Part shown: positions 1 through 6,710 of the stretch, in pieces | How the letters are laid out: every line of letters starts with the position of its first letter | Position numbering within the stretch: position 1 is the stretch's first letter | Notes under the pieces: generated by a model | The model's input: only the letters and a program-made list of their open reading frames with translations | Told to the model about the DNA's origin: nothing | The model's database searches: none | From: Planctomycetota bacterium | GTDB lineage: Bacteria; Planctomycetota; GCA-002687715; DRQF01 | DNA length: 7,410 nucleotides | NCBI GenBank assembly: GCA_024275615.1 | Contig: JAJRYU010000799.1 | Coordinates: 1-7,410 of the forward strand | Direction of reading: 5' to 3' | Made by a program: the position numbers and the translations under genes

Positions 1-165
1 CTCGGAAGCGGTTCGCGTCTTGGCTTGAATTGACATTCGGGATCTCCGGAAAACGAAGATCTTGGGTACTCTCGTTGGCGAGGAGAAGATGGGTTGCCCG
101 AGCGTTTACGCCAATCCTCCGATCCCCCCTCAGTACGGCTCAGCATGATTCTGCTTTGATTTCTC

Positions 166-201
166 TCAGTCTTCCCTGGGCCATGGCCCAGGGAAGACTG
201 A
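166..201. repeat. Perfect 36-bp palindrome
   Basis: Positions 166-201 are an uninterrupted self-complementary sequence centred between 183 and 184, with the core GGGCCATGGCCC. The match stops at 165/202, where C faces C. As RNA it would fold into a hairpin of about 16 bp with a minimal loop on either strand; as DNA it could extrude a cruciform. Neither side has a clear T-tract, so it is not a standard intrinsic terminator. It may be an element end, a recombination or protein binding site, or a factor-dependent termination or RNA-stability structure. The palindrome is read directly; its function is unknown. Confidence 0.85.
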
Positions 202-244
202 CGTAGCAACCTGAGTTTTCCAGAAGAATTGACGATAGAGAGAC

Positions 245-286
245 GGGCAAGAAACAAGAAAAGCCCACGCTGTTGGGCGCGGGCTT
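245..286 (-). terminator. Probable intrinsic terminator of the minus-strand genes
   Basis: Arms 261-270 and 277-286 pair over 10 positions with one A/C mismatch and a 6-base loop. Read on the minus strand, the GC-rich stem is followed directly by a T-rich tail (complement of 245-260). This is the layout of a Rho-independent terminator for transcription entering from the right. It lies about 245 bp beyond the stop codon of the 871-aa gene, so the transcript would have a long 3' untranslated tail. The plus-strand side is also fairly T-rich (287-305), so it could act in both directions. Confidence 0.6.
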
Positions 287-531
287 CATCTTTAGTTCGT
301 CTTTGGGTGTCGAAGCTCCCCGAGTTGGACTCTGTTCATAACCGTTTTTGAGACTTCGAAGCAGAGAGGGGTATGGTCGTGAGCATCAAATTCCGGTTGT
401 CCAACTTCACAAGCTGGAATTGGGCACCCACAGGGTTTCAAACAAGGTTTCAGAGATTACATCATTTCATCCAATCCCCCTTGACCGAGCCTTGCCCGGC
501 GCACGTGCACCAAGGCACAACAGCGCCGCAA

Positions 532-3147
532 TTATTCACTATCTGCTATAATGCGGAGAGTGTTCCCAACCACAACTCCGGAGAAAGGAATACTCTCAGA
601 CCTCCCCTCCACACGAAGTTCCCCGTGGCATCGACTGCCCTCAAGCATTCGCATGTTTCTTGGAATCATCTGAAATCTAAGATCTTCATAGAATCGGGAT
701 TGGACATTGATCGTAAAAATGCGGCCGTCAACAAGAGTGACAAGAACTGGGTCTAGTTGAAAGCTATTGATGTCTACGATTAAGGAGGCATCGATACGTC
801 TGTTTCTCGCGATCGTGAATGGAACAGTTCCGGACAGACGTGATTCCCATCTTGTTCCCACCGGCAAAGCCATCTCATACTTATCGTCACTCGGAAGCTT
901 CCTTAACATCGATCCGAATTCGCTCCGTATTGACACTACGACATCTTTTGGACCGGTGACAATAGTAATTCCACCACCTTCCATGCGAGGAATCATCAAG
1001 CCTTGAAGTAGTTCGCCAAACGTCATTTGCGTGTGAAGAATCAACTGAGAAAATCGCAATTCGTCGAAGGTTGAATTCGTGTGCTTCATTCGAACTTCGA
1101 CCGTTACGCTTTCACCAGGTCTCGCTGGACCAAAAAGCACCGCTATACCGTTCTCGATTTCTCCGATAGACCTCTGCATCCACCCCAATTCATCCGTGTA
1201 TTGAACTAACAGGACAAGATTCCGCAACGCTTGCCCAGCAGTTGCTACGGCTATCTCGCTACGCACCGGTGCTTTGATAGCAATATCTATGTTGGCACCA
1301 TCTATATCCAATTGCTTTTTGTATTCCATGGACAGACTGTCAAGAAAAAGCCGGACACTGTATTTCCCCGGCCCTGAACTCAATTCGAGATTACTTTGGC
1401 CTTCGCGGACTTCTTCGCTTATTTTGCCGTTTCTCCTTCTGTAGATACTCGAAAACTTGCTCCGAATCTGCACCGAACCATTGATTTTCAGTGCACTATC
1501 ATCGACCCATCTAAACGAGAGCTGACAGTCCTCAACGGCAAGTAACGTGACATTCTCCTCGAGCCCCATTGCCATCTCAGCGACCTTTATTTCGGAATAT
1601 TGAAAATCTGGGTGCCGAATTTCCAAGATCGCATCTTCAGAATTAATAGGCAAAGCAATTTCACACGTACCATCACTCAAGGAAGAACTATTCTGCAATC
1701 GTTTTACGGATGAGGTCGCGGCCACAAGCCGAGGCCGTAGACTGACCTGCACGTCTCTGATTGGTTGCCCATCGTTCGTTACGAATCTCAATCGAAGTTG
1801 CCCAACAATCTTGGCTCTCAACTGACGGTTCTCAACGTCAATCTCCACCATGGTTTCGAGGCCGCCCTTCTTGACCAGAAGACACTGCATCGTCCTGCTA
1901 GTTGTCCAAATCGGCAACTCTATCTTCCGTGCCCAATCGACAGTCCCGACTTTGGCACCCACATTCACTTTTTCTCCACGATCTCGCGGATGGATTAGTT
2001 GAAATACAAGTTCGGCACCTGGTTTTGGTTTTCCCACCCACGTCCATGAAGAGAAATACAAGTCGCCAAAATCGACAGCCACAGTTGAGCTGTTTTGCCA
2101 GGCCAGTTTGTCGGGATTTGGAAGTTCAGCTATGCCAACTGGAAGGTCACCGTGGGCAGGCCCTTTCAACTTGAGGAACGCATAATTTCCTGCCATGAAC
2201 GGACGAAAGCCACTGACGACAAATCCTGCGTGCTCGTCAATTGAAACTGTCCAGTCCGAACGCGTCCATGTCAAGTCCGAGATCAATTGAACCTGGTATC
2301 TCTCTGTGGAATCAATCGGTGAGACTATTCGGAATTGCCGTTTTTCTGGTTTGCGCAGCACAACTACTATTCTTGATTGTGAACCATTAAGCGGCGGAGT
2401 TATCCATTGCGCTGCAAAGAGGCCAGTTCTTGTTCGAAACGTAATGAAGTATTTTGATCCCGATTGAAGGGATAAATTTATGGACGGGCCGAACAAGACG
2501 TCGGTCGATTCATCAGAGGACAAATCTTCCATTCCGATTGGCCACGCTTTGGTCCACAATGACATGCCAGTCAGTTTTTGCAATGCGGAAGACCATCTCC
2601 TCCAAGTAGCGGTACATGATCCCATGACTGGATTCCCATCGGGATCTTTCAACAGAAACTGGACTTTCTGAATTTCTGACTTAAGCACGATTTCAAGATG
2701 GCGATCATCATTCACAAAGAGCCGTTCTTTGTGCCACCGATTCTGTCCCACCGGCTTTATCAGCAGCTCCCAAGAGCCCGATAACAGATCGCCTTGCCAC
2801 TGAAAGTCCTCGGTTTTCTGGAACGAACCTTGCACTTCGGCATTCCTCGCGAAGCGAGCTATCACCCTGCGAATTGGTACACTGTCTCCGGTTTCATCCA
2901 CGAAACTAAGATTGATTTGCTTTAGACTATCTAGTGAATCGAAGGGTGTTGCTCCTCCAATCGCTGCTGAACCCACCTCTGAATTTCGGTTCGCATTTAC
3001 CTGAACGCCAAATCCAGATGATGAATTTTTTGAGGACTCTGTATCGCTAGTAAGATCACTGCCATCCTCTACGTTGTAAAAATAATTCGCTACGGAAACG
3101 CAAAGAATCACAAAGCAGATTCCGAGCACATAGCTCTTAGTGTTCAT
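532..3147 (-). CDS. Large N-terminally anchored extracytoplasmic protein with carboxypeptidase-regulatory-like region, function unknown
   Basis: This 871-aa protein has no recognised catalytic domain. I start it at ATG 3147: residues 1-5 are short and polar, and residues 6-24 (YVLGICFVILCVSVANYFY) form one hydrophobic helix, a signal anchor or uncleaved signal peptide. A weak AGGCGAG lies about 8 bases upstream. An in-frame ATG at 3213 would add 22 polar residues without a visible binding site. After the helix comes a Ser/Asp/Asn-rich linker (about 28-65), then a long beta-rich exterior. Residues about 451-513 have the pattern of carboxypeptidase-regulatory-like (transthyretin/Ig-like) folds: FVTNDGQPIRDVQVSLRP, then a DGTCEIALP turn. 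A similar DPDGNPV turn lies near 169-175. Such domains are frequent in large planctomycete surface proteins. It lies downstream of the secreted 171-aa protein on the same strand. No cell-wall sorting motif or C-terminal helix is seen. The gene is well supported; its role is not. Confidence 0.85.
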   Translation of the reverse strand: MNTKSYVLGICFVILCVSVANYFYNVEDGSDLTSDTESSKNSSSGFGVQVNANRNSEVGSAAIGGATPFDSLDSLKQINLSFVDETGDSVPIRRVIARFARNAEVQGSFQKTEDFQWQGDLLSGSWELLIKPVGQNRWHKERLFVNDDRHLEIVLKSEIQKVQFLLKDPDGNPVMGSCTATWRRWSSALQKLTGMSLWTKAWPIGMEDLSSDESTDVLFGPSINLSLQSGSKYFITFRTRTGLFAAQWITPPLNGSQSRIVVVLRKPEKRQFRIVSPIDSTERYQVQLISDLTWTRSDWTVSIDEHAGFVVSGFRPFMAGNYAFLKLKGPAHGDLPVGIAELPNPDKLAWQNSSTVAVDFGDLYFSSWTWVGKPKPGAELVFQLIHPRDRGEKVNVGAKVGTVDWARKIELPIWTTSRTMQCLLVKKGGLETMVEIDVENRQLRAKIVGQLRLRFVTNDGQPIRDVQVSLRPRLVAATSSVKRLQNSSSLSDGTCEIALPINSEDAILEIRHPDFQYSEIKVAEMAMGLEENVTLLAVEDCQLSFRWVDDSALKINGSVQIRSKFSSIYRRRNGKISEEVREGQSNLELSSGPGKYSVRLFLDSLSMEYKKQLDIDGANIDIAIKAPVRSEIAVATAGQALRNLVLLVQYTDELGWMQRSIGEIENGIAVLFGPARPGESVTVEVRMKHTNSTFDELRFSQLILHTQMTFGELLQGLMIPRMEGGGITIVTGPKDVVVSIRSEFGSMLRKLPSDDKYEMALPVGTRWESRLSGTVPFTIARNRRIDASLIVDINSFQLDPVLVTLVDGRIFTINVQSRFYEDLRFQMIPRNMRMLEGSRCHGELRVEGRSESIPFSGVVVGNTLRIIADSE

Positions 3148-3294
3148 GTTGTGGTCTCGCCTAATCTCAATACTCTGCCCTAAATCTTGCCCCGAGTTGG
3201 TGGACACCAACATAGTGCAAATAGGAAGTGAAGTCGGCGAAGTTGGAAGTGTCGCCTACTCCAATTCTTATTTACATCAACCGGAGGTATTAGA

Positions 3295-3810
3295 CTATGA
3301 CGTATAATTGGGGAAACTGGGCGTCGAGGTCCCGGTTCCAGGTATAGTAACGCTTGTTCCAGAGGGGACCTCGCCCTCTTCTCCTCCTTTGGTGCCCAAC
3401 TGGAATTCCCCAGGATTCTCGTTCCCATATTCATCGTTGTTGACTGGCCCGATCAAAGGGCCAAAAGGTGTGTATGTGGGATTGCTCAACGGATTTGAAA
3501 AACTACCTGGCAGAACCGGGGGGACACTGAATGACCCACTGCTCTGCGACCCACCTTTGTCACCAAGTTCATCGTCGTCGATAGGATCATTTTCGGTAAC
3601 TTCAATATCACCCCCAATCACTATTTCGAGGTCATCGTCTAACGCGTCGCGCGCCATGTCAGGAGTCCAGTATATACAGACTTGCATCTGAAATCTTGTA
3701 ACTGAGCCGTCCCTTATTGCCTTAACGCGAATCTGTTGCCCAAAAGAAGTTGCGCTAACCATGAATAAAACCACTGCAAAGGGAATGACCGCCAATTGGA
3801 TGTTTTTCAT
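3295..3810 (-). CDS. Small acidic secreted protein, function unknown
   Basis: The 171-aa product begins with a textbook Sec signal peptide: MKN, a hydrophobic core through about residue 20, then SATSFG followed by QQ, a plausible signal peptidase I cleavage near residue 24. The mature part is about 145 residues. It starts with a short region containing a single Cys (CIYW), then an acidic run (DALDDDLEIVIGGDIEVTEN and nearby DPIDDDELGD). The remainder is low-complexity, rich in Gly, Ser, Pro, Thr and Asn, and probably disordered. A GGAG lies 10 bases before the ATG, supporting the start. The large anchored protein follows 147 bp downstream on the same strand with no obvious terminator between them, so the two may be co-transcribed and act together at the cell surface. 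Acidic Asp-rich stretches might bind cations. I recognise no family. An opposite-strand open frame over the same bases is judged a shadow because it lacks a start signal and signal peptide. Confidence 0.72.
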   Translation of the reverse strand: MKNIQLAVIPFAVVLFMVSATSFGQQIRVKAIRDGSVTRFQMQVCIYWTPDMARDALDDDLEIVIGGDIEVTENDPIDDDELGDKGGSQSSGSFSVPPVLPGSFSNPLSNPTYTPFGPLIGPVNNDEYGNENPGEFQLGTKGGEEGEVPSGTSVTIPGTGTSTPSFPNYTS

Positions 3811-3818
3811 CGATCATA

Positions 3819-3823
3819 TTCTC
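3819..3823 (-). promoter_or_regulatory. Ribosome binding site of the 171-aa secreted protein
   Basis: On the minus strand GGAG(A) precedes the ATG at 3810 by about 9-10 bases. It is one of only two clear Shine-Dalgarno matches in the window and fixes the start of the secreted protein. Confidence 0.6.
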
Positions 3824-3830
3824 CAAAAGA

Positions 3831-3859
3831 GGATAGGAAGGATAGGAAATTCTATCCTT
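3831..3859. repeat. Inverted and tandem GGATAG repeat in the 5' leader of the secreted-protein gene
   Basis: Arms AAGGATAG (3838-3845) and CTATCCTT (3852-3859) are exact complements around a 6-base spacer. A further direct copy GGATAGGAA starts at 3831, so GGATAGGAA occurs twice in tandem. The element lies 21-49 bases upstream of the start codon at 3810, immediately before the ribosome binding site. As DNA it could be an operator; as RNA, a leader hairpin. The alternative pairing offered by the extra GGATAG copy could allow two leader structures. Function is inferred from position only. Confidence 0.5.
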
Positions 3860-4440
3860 GTTCCTTGTGGAGTGTAGCGATCAGGGCACTCGTGTTCATC
3901 TTTTTTGAGGTTCTTTGCAAGATTCGAAAGAAAAGAAGACCGAGGAGAAGCGAACGTAATCGAAAAGCGGGTATAAGGCCGTGCCACATCTGAACTCAGG
4001 GAAAAATTGCCGCCATTGACCCCCCGCCTTAATTATGGAGACCGACTTCAAGCGTGCCCGTGTCAGAAAGCCGCCCGGTTTTCTTAAGGATCTTGAACTA
4101 CGAAGCCACAGAACAAGGAGGAGCTCTTGGATGGGTGATGAACTGATGTCAATGGACGCATTGACGGCGGAGAGTCTCATTGATCGAGTCCACCTGATCG
4201 GGTGCACAATGAAGGACACTCTCTCCAGCCTCGACATTTCCAGATCAGCAGTTCACGTCGCACCCGCACCCCATTATGCCGCAAATCCGACACCTGTTTT
4301 CACACCAACGAATCATGTTTCTTCGACGCTCTTTTTGCGCAACAACATCAGCACTTTCATGACCACTTCGAAGCAACTTTTCACGCCCGAATTCACCCGC
4401 ATTTCTCACCCAATAAAAGTAACTAAAACGAAGCGCTCCT
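3860..4440. other. Intergenic stretch without a supported gene
   Basis: Open frames exist on both strands (for example 4035-4442 plus, 135 codons, and 4237-3896 minus, 113 codons), but they overlap each other. None has a ribosome binding site, and their residues look random: many Arg, Ser and His, and no domain. The plus frame between about 4130 and 4250 gives a passage that looks faintly protein-like (SMDALTAESLIDRVHLIG). It could be the remnant of a decayed gene or repeat. The leader and promoter of the minus-strand secreted-protein gene should lie near 3830-3950, but I find no convincing -35/-10 pair. Confidence 0.45.
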
Positions 4441-4443
4441 AAC

Positions 4444-4731
4444 TGTCCACTCACCCACCACAAAAGATGTCCGGACAAACCTTTGGACACTCAAAACATT
4501 TGTCCGATTGGTGTCCGATCACTGACCACCTGAATCAACGAAATATGTGTCCCTTCGGAGCCTATACCTACTCAAATCGCCACATAGAGCCATTTCGCGA
4601 TGTCCGGGACCGGACATATATTTCTTCAAATGTCCGAACTCCAAAGCAATAAATCGTCGCACTAAGGCTCGACCCCATGTCCACTTTGTGTCCTCTTCAA
4701 AAGCAATAAGTTGCGGACATATATCGGACAC
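4444..4731. repeat. Dense TGTCC/GGACA repeat array (iteron- or operator-like)
   Basis: TGTCC starts at 4444, 4468, 4501, 4512, 4548, 4601, 4631, 4678 and 4689. Its complement GGACA starts at 4473, 4485, 4612, 4715 and 4726. That is 14 copies in about 290 bp, against roughly 0.6 expected by chance for a 5-mer on both strands. Many extend to TGTCCG. Positions 4468-4477 form the palindrome TGTCCGGACA. Positions 4601-4616 form the same half-sites separated by GA. Three pairs are spaced exactly 11 bp (4501/4512, 4678/4689, 4715/4726), one helical turn, and 4468/4501 are three turns apart. CGGACATATAT is repeated at 4611 and 4714, and AAAGCAATAA at 4643 and 4700. The array lies directly upstream of the methyltransferase cassette. 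It could be a multi-site operator, plasmid or phage iterons, or a partition or packaging site. Confidence 0.85.
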
Positions 4732-4747
4732 TGATGCACCCCCAATG

Positions 4748-4756
4748 TGATACAAT
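4748..4756 (+). promoter_or_regulatory. Candidate extended -10 promoter for the methyltransferase cassette
   Basis: TG-A-TACAAT at 4748-4756 matches the extended -10 form (TGnTATAAT) with one mismatch in the hexamer. There is no good -35 hexamer at the usual spacing. The last GGACA copy (4726-4730) and the base after it abut or overlap that position instead, as expected if a protein bound there activates or represses. Transcription would start near 4763, leaving about 90 bases of leader before ATG 4854. Based on sequence match and position only. Confidence 0.35.
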
Positions 4757-4853
4757 TCTCACACGCAAATAAGCCGTTAACACCAAGCAACTTCCAAGCC
4801 CCAAAACACTCCAAGTCAATTCCAAAAACGGCAACACTTTTTTGAGTATTGAC

Positions 4854-6110
4854 ATGGCTAAAAACACACTCGTAATTGAACGAGTCGCAACCGAAAAACT
4901 TTTCTGTTCACCATCAAACCCGCGCAACAATGATGACGCTGTTCCGCATGTTGTTTCATCACTCAAACGCTTCGGTTGGCAGCAACCAATCGTCGCTCGA
5001 AAAAGTGGCGAAGTCATCGCCGGTAACACGCGTTTGAAAGCGGCAATTTCAATGAACGAGAACACTGTTCCCGTGGTTTGGTTTGAAGGCAATGACCTCG
5101 ACGCCGTGGCCTACAGCATCGCTGATAATCGCACCTCAGAGTTTGCAACTTGGGAGCAAGAAAGCCTAGCGAAACTGCTCAGTCGTTTGAAGGATGAAGA
5201 CGCTCTTGAAGGTGTCGGTTTCACCGACGATGACCTCGATAAACTGTGGGCCGAAGTTGCTGAAAATGATTTCGATGACATGGAAGATGCGGGCGCTGAA
5301 GAGCCACCAGAAAACCCCGTCACCGAACGCGGCGACCTATGGATTCTTGGTGATCACAGATTGCTTTGTGGCGACAGCACTAAGGCCGATGATGTTGCCA
5401 AACTGATGAATGGTGAAGTGGCAAGACTCTTAGCCACGGACCCACCCTACTTGGTGGATTACGATGGCACGAATCATCCAAGTGACCACCACAAAAAGGC
5501 CGGACGCAAAGGCGATGATCCTGGCAACAAACACTGGGATGCCTACATCGACCAGGACTCCAGTGTGCAGTTCTTTGAGGACTTCCTGCGGGTCTCCTTG
5601 CCCCATATCCACAAGGAAGCACCGATCTATCAATGGCACGCCTCAAGGCGTCAAGTCCTGGTGGAGCAAGCCTGGGCCAATCTCGACCTTCTGGTGCATC
5701 AAACCATTGTTTGGGTCAAGCAAAAGGGGGTTTTGACCCGTTCTCACTTCCTGTGGCAGTCTGAGCCTTGTTTCTACGGCTGGCAGCGCAGCAACCAGCC
5801 TCAGAAGCACAGACGCCCTCCTTGTGCCCAAACCAACGTTTGGGAGCTTGACAGCGAAAACGATGGCATTCACCCCACCCAGAAGCCCAGGGATGTCTTC
5901 ACACTCCCCATCACATGGCACACCTTGGCAGGTGAAGTGGTCTACGAGCCCTTTTCGGGCTCTGGCACGCAACTTATCTCAGCCGAGGAGACTGGATGGC
6001 GCTGTTTCGCCATGGAGCTCGCTCCAGCTTTTGTCGATGTGGCCGTTCAACGCTGGCAAAAGACCACGGGCAAAAAGGCCAAGACCGAATCAGGAAAGGA
6101 GCTTTCATGA
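4854..6110 (+). CDS. ParB-domain DNA methyltransferase, beta class (probable N6-adenine)
   Basis: The 418-aa protein joins two domains. Residues about 8-105 are a ParB/sulfiredoxin-like N-domain: the NPRNND region, then GWQQPIVARKSGEVIAGNTR (about 41-60), then the ADNRTSEFATWE segment common in phage-type methylases. An acidic linker follows. The methyltransferase domain starts near 160 (RGDLWILGDHRLLCGDS). It has the catalytic motif IV DPPY at 196-199, HPTQKP at 340-345 before motif X, and the AdoMet-binding motif I EPFSGSG around 365-371. The order IV-X-I defines the beta class; DPPY favours N6-adenine over N4-cytosine. Residues about 215-330 should hold target recognition. Start: ATG 4854 is chosen; an in-frame TTG at 4842 would add four residues, and neither has a strong binding site. 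No restriction enzyme is visible, so it is probably an orphan methylase, as on phages and mobile elements. Its TGA overlaps the next ATG (ATGA). The target site is unknown. Confidence 0.93.
   Translation: MAKNTLVIERVATEKLFCSPSNPRNNDDAVPHVVSSLKRFGWQQPIVARKSGEVIAGNTRLKAAISMNENTVPVVWFEGNDLDAVAYSIADNRTSEFATWEQESLAKLLSRLKDEDALEGVGFTDDDLDKLWAEVAENDFDDMEDAGAEEPPENPVTERGDLWILGDHRLLCGDSTKADDVAKLMNGEVARLLATDPPYLVDYDGTNHPSDHHKKAGRKGDDPGNKHWDAYIDQDSSVQFFEDFLRVSLPHIHKEAPIYQWHASRRQVLVEQAWANLDLLVHQTIVWVKQKGVLTRSHFLWQSEPCFYGWQRSNQPQKHRRPPCAQTNVWELDSENDGIHPTQKPRDVFTLPITWHTLAGEVVYEPFSGSGTQLISAEETGWRCFAMELAPAFVDVAVQRWQKTTGKKAKTESGKELS
6096..6101 (+). promoter_or_regulatory. Strong ribosome binding site AAGGAG for the 32-aa micro-ORF
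   Basis: AAGGAG ends 5 bases before ATG 6107, inside the last codons of the methyltransferase gene. It is the best Shine-Dalgarno match in the window and is the main reason to treat the following micro-ORF as translated. Confidence 0.65.
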
Positions 6111-6205
6111 TTGACATAACACCCTCCATCAACTTTCCGACCCCACCGCCCCCTTGGTGGTTTCTCATCATCTACGTTCTTAGTGGCGGCAAATATGGCT
6201 GCTAA
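6107..6205 (+). CDS. Micro-ORF of 32 aa coupling the methylase and HTH genes
   Basis: The ATG overlaps the methyltransferase stop in ATGA and is served by AAGGAG five bases upstream. The peptide starts MIDITPSINF, continues with a proline run (TPPPP), and then a short aromatic/hydrophobic block WWFLIIYVL before a Gly-rich, Cys-ended tail. The block is about 9 residues, short for a membrane span. The TAA at 6203-6205 lies past the start of the next gene (ATG 6195, or GTG 6183), so ribosomes ending here could restart on the HTH gene, which has only a weak binding site of its own. It may be a true small protein or simply a coupling leader. I recognise no family. Confidence 0.5.
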   Translation: MIDITPSINFPTPPPPWWFLIIYVLSGGKYGC

Positions 6206-6710
6206 GAAACTCGCCATCACCGCATTTGAATATTACGTCGGTCTTGGCAGCAGCCGAACCTATGCGGGAGTTGCCCATCACTTTGATGTTTCACCAAAGA
6301 CTGTGTCGCGAACTGCTGCCAAGGATGAATGGCAAAAACGTGTTGAGACCATAGAAAAAGAAGCGCTCAGTAGCGCCACCAAAAACTCGGCCGCGACTTT
6401 GTCAGAGACAGAAGCCAGTACCATCAAGTTGAAGGCAGCCCTTCAAGAAGCCATGACGGAAGTCATGACACCCAACAGATTGAAGGCTGTGTTTATCACC
6501 TTGTACAAAGCCGTGGTTGATGATGGCAACGTCATGGCGGCAAGAATCTTGATTGAACGAGTCCTTGGCAAAATCAGAAGCGAACCGCTTCGAGCTGGAA
6601 CGTTGGTCATCCCCAATGGACTTGAAACAGCATCCGATGTCAGAGCTGCCGCCAACGCTTTACTTCAAGCCCTGACAAAGGGCGTACTAGCCCTCAATCA
6701 AGCGACCTAG
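6195..6710 (+). CDS. Helix-turn-helix protein resembling phage small terminase subunits
   Basis: The 171-aa product has an N-terminal helix-turn-helix at about residues 11-46: a helix (FEYYVGLGS), then TYAGVAHHFDVSPKTVSRTA, the usual spacing for DNA-binding HTHs, and DEWQKRVE. That 'HTH followed by x-x-W' layout is typical of small terminase and related packaging proteins. A helical middle (50-90) could oligomerise. The C-terminal half carries a pattern like GNVMAARILIERVLGK (about 111-126) and ends with repeated Ala/Leu helices (NALLQALTKGVLA), as in terminase-associated DUF5681-like proteins. I infer a DNA-binding packaging or replication-associated role; a transcriptional regulator of the cassette is the alternative. 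The start could be ATG 6195 or in-frame GTG 6183 (175 aa); the preceding micro-ORF overlaps both, suggesting translational coupling. No large terminase follows. Confidence 0.72.
   Translation: MAAKKLAITAFEYYVGLGSSRTYAGVAHHFDVSPKTVSRTAAKDEWQKRVETIEKEALSSATKNSAATLSETEASTIKLKAALQEAMTEVMTPNRLKAVFITLYKAVVDDGNVMAARILIERVLGKIRSEPLRAGTLVIPNGLETASDVRAAANALLQALTKGVLALNQAT

Larger units (their letters stand above)
1..531. other. Gene-poor stretch with palindrome and hairpin
   Basis: I see no convincing gene here. A plus-strand frame is open from the window edge (position 3) to a TAG at 203-205, giving 67 Arg/Ser/Leu-rich codons. A minus-strand frame runs from an ATG at 146 off the left edge for about 48 codons, rich in Arg, Ser and Pro. 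Neither shows a ribosome binding site or recognisable motif, and the two overlap, so at most one can be real. Overlapping frames between 348 and 551 also look accidental. What stands out are the palindrome at 166-201 and the hairpin at 261-286, listed separately. Confidence 0.5.

Noticed and set aside
373..756. 127-aa plus-strand gene
   Set aside because: Its second half overlaps the 3' end of the well-supported 871-aa gene, and it has no start signal or recognisable motif.
3180..3434. 84-aa minus-strand gene between the two envelope genes
   Set aside because: It overlaps the end of the secreted-protein gene in another frame, is Arg/Pro/Trp-rich and lacks a ribosome binding site.
3308..3691. 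Plus-strand gene opposite the secreted protein
   Set aside because: It is rich in Pro, Ser and Gly only because it mirrors the low-complexity minus-strand gene, which has a signal peptide and a ribosome binding site.
4035..4442. 135-aa plus-strand gene
   Set aside because: No ribosome binding site, no domain, low-complexity composition, and it overlaps an equally long frame on the other strand.
4444..4731. CRISPR array
   Set aside because: The repeated unit is 5-8 bases, occurs in both orientations and has irregular spacing; there is no long repeat with uniform spacers and no cas gene.
4849..4854. TTGACA as a -35 promoter element
   Set aside because: It overlaps the chosen start codon, and no good -10 hexamer lies at the proper distance before a gene.
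4854..5170. Chromosome or plasmid partition protein ParB
   Set aside because: Only the N-terminal ParB-like domain is present and it is fused to a methyltransferase; there is no central HTH domain or neighbouring ParA.
5380..5972. Minus-strand frames inside the methyltransferase gene
   Set aside because: They are shadows of a gene with clear catalytic motifs on the plus strand.
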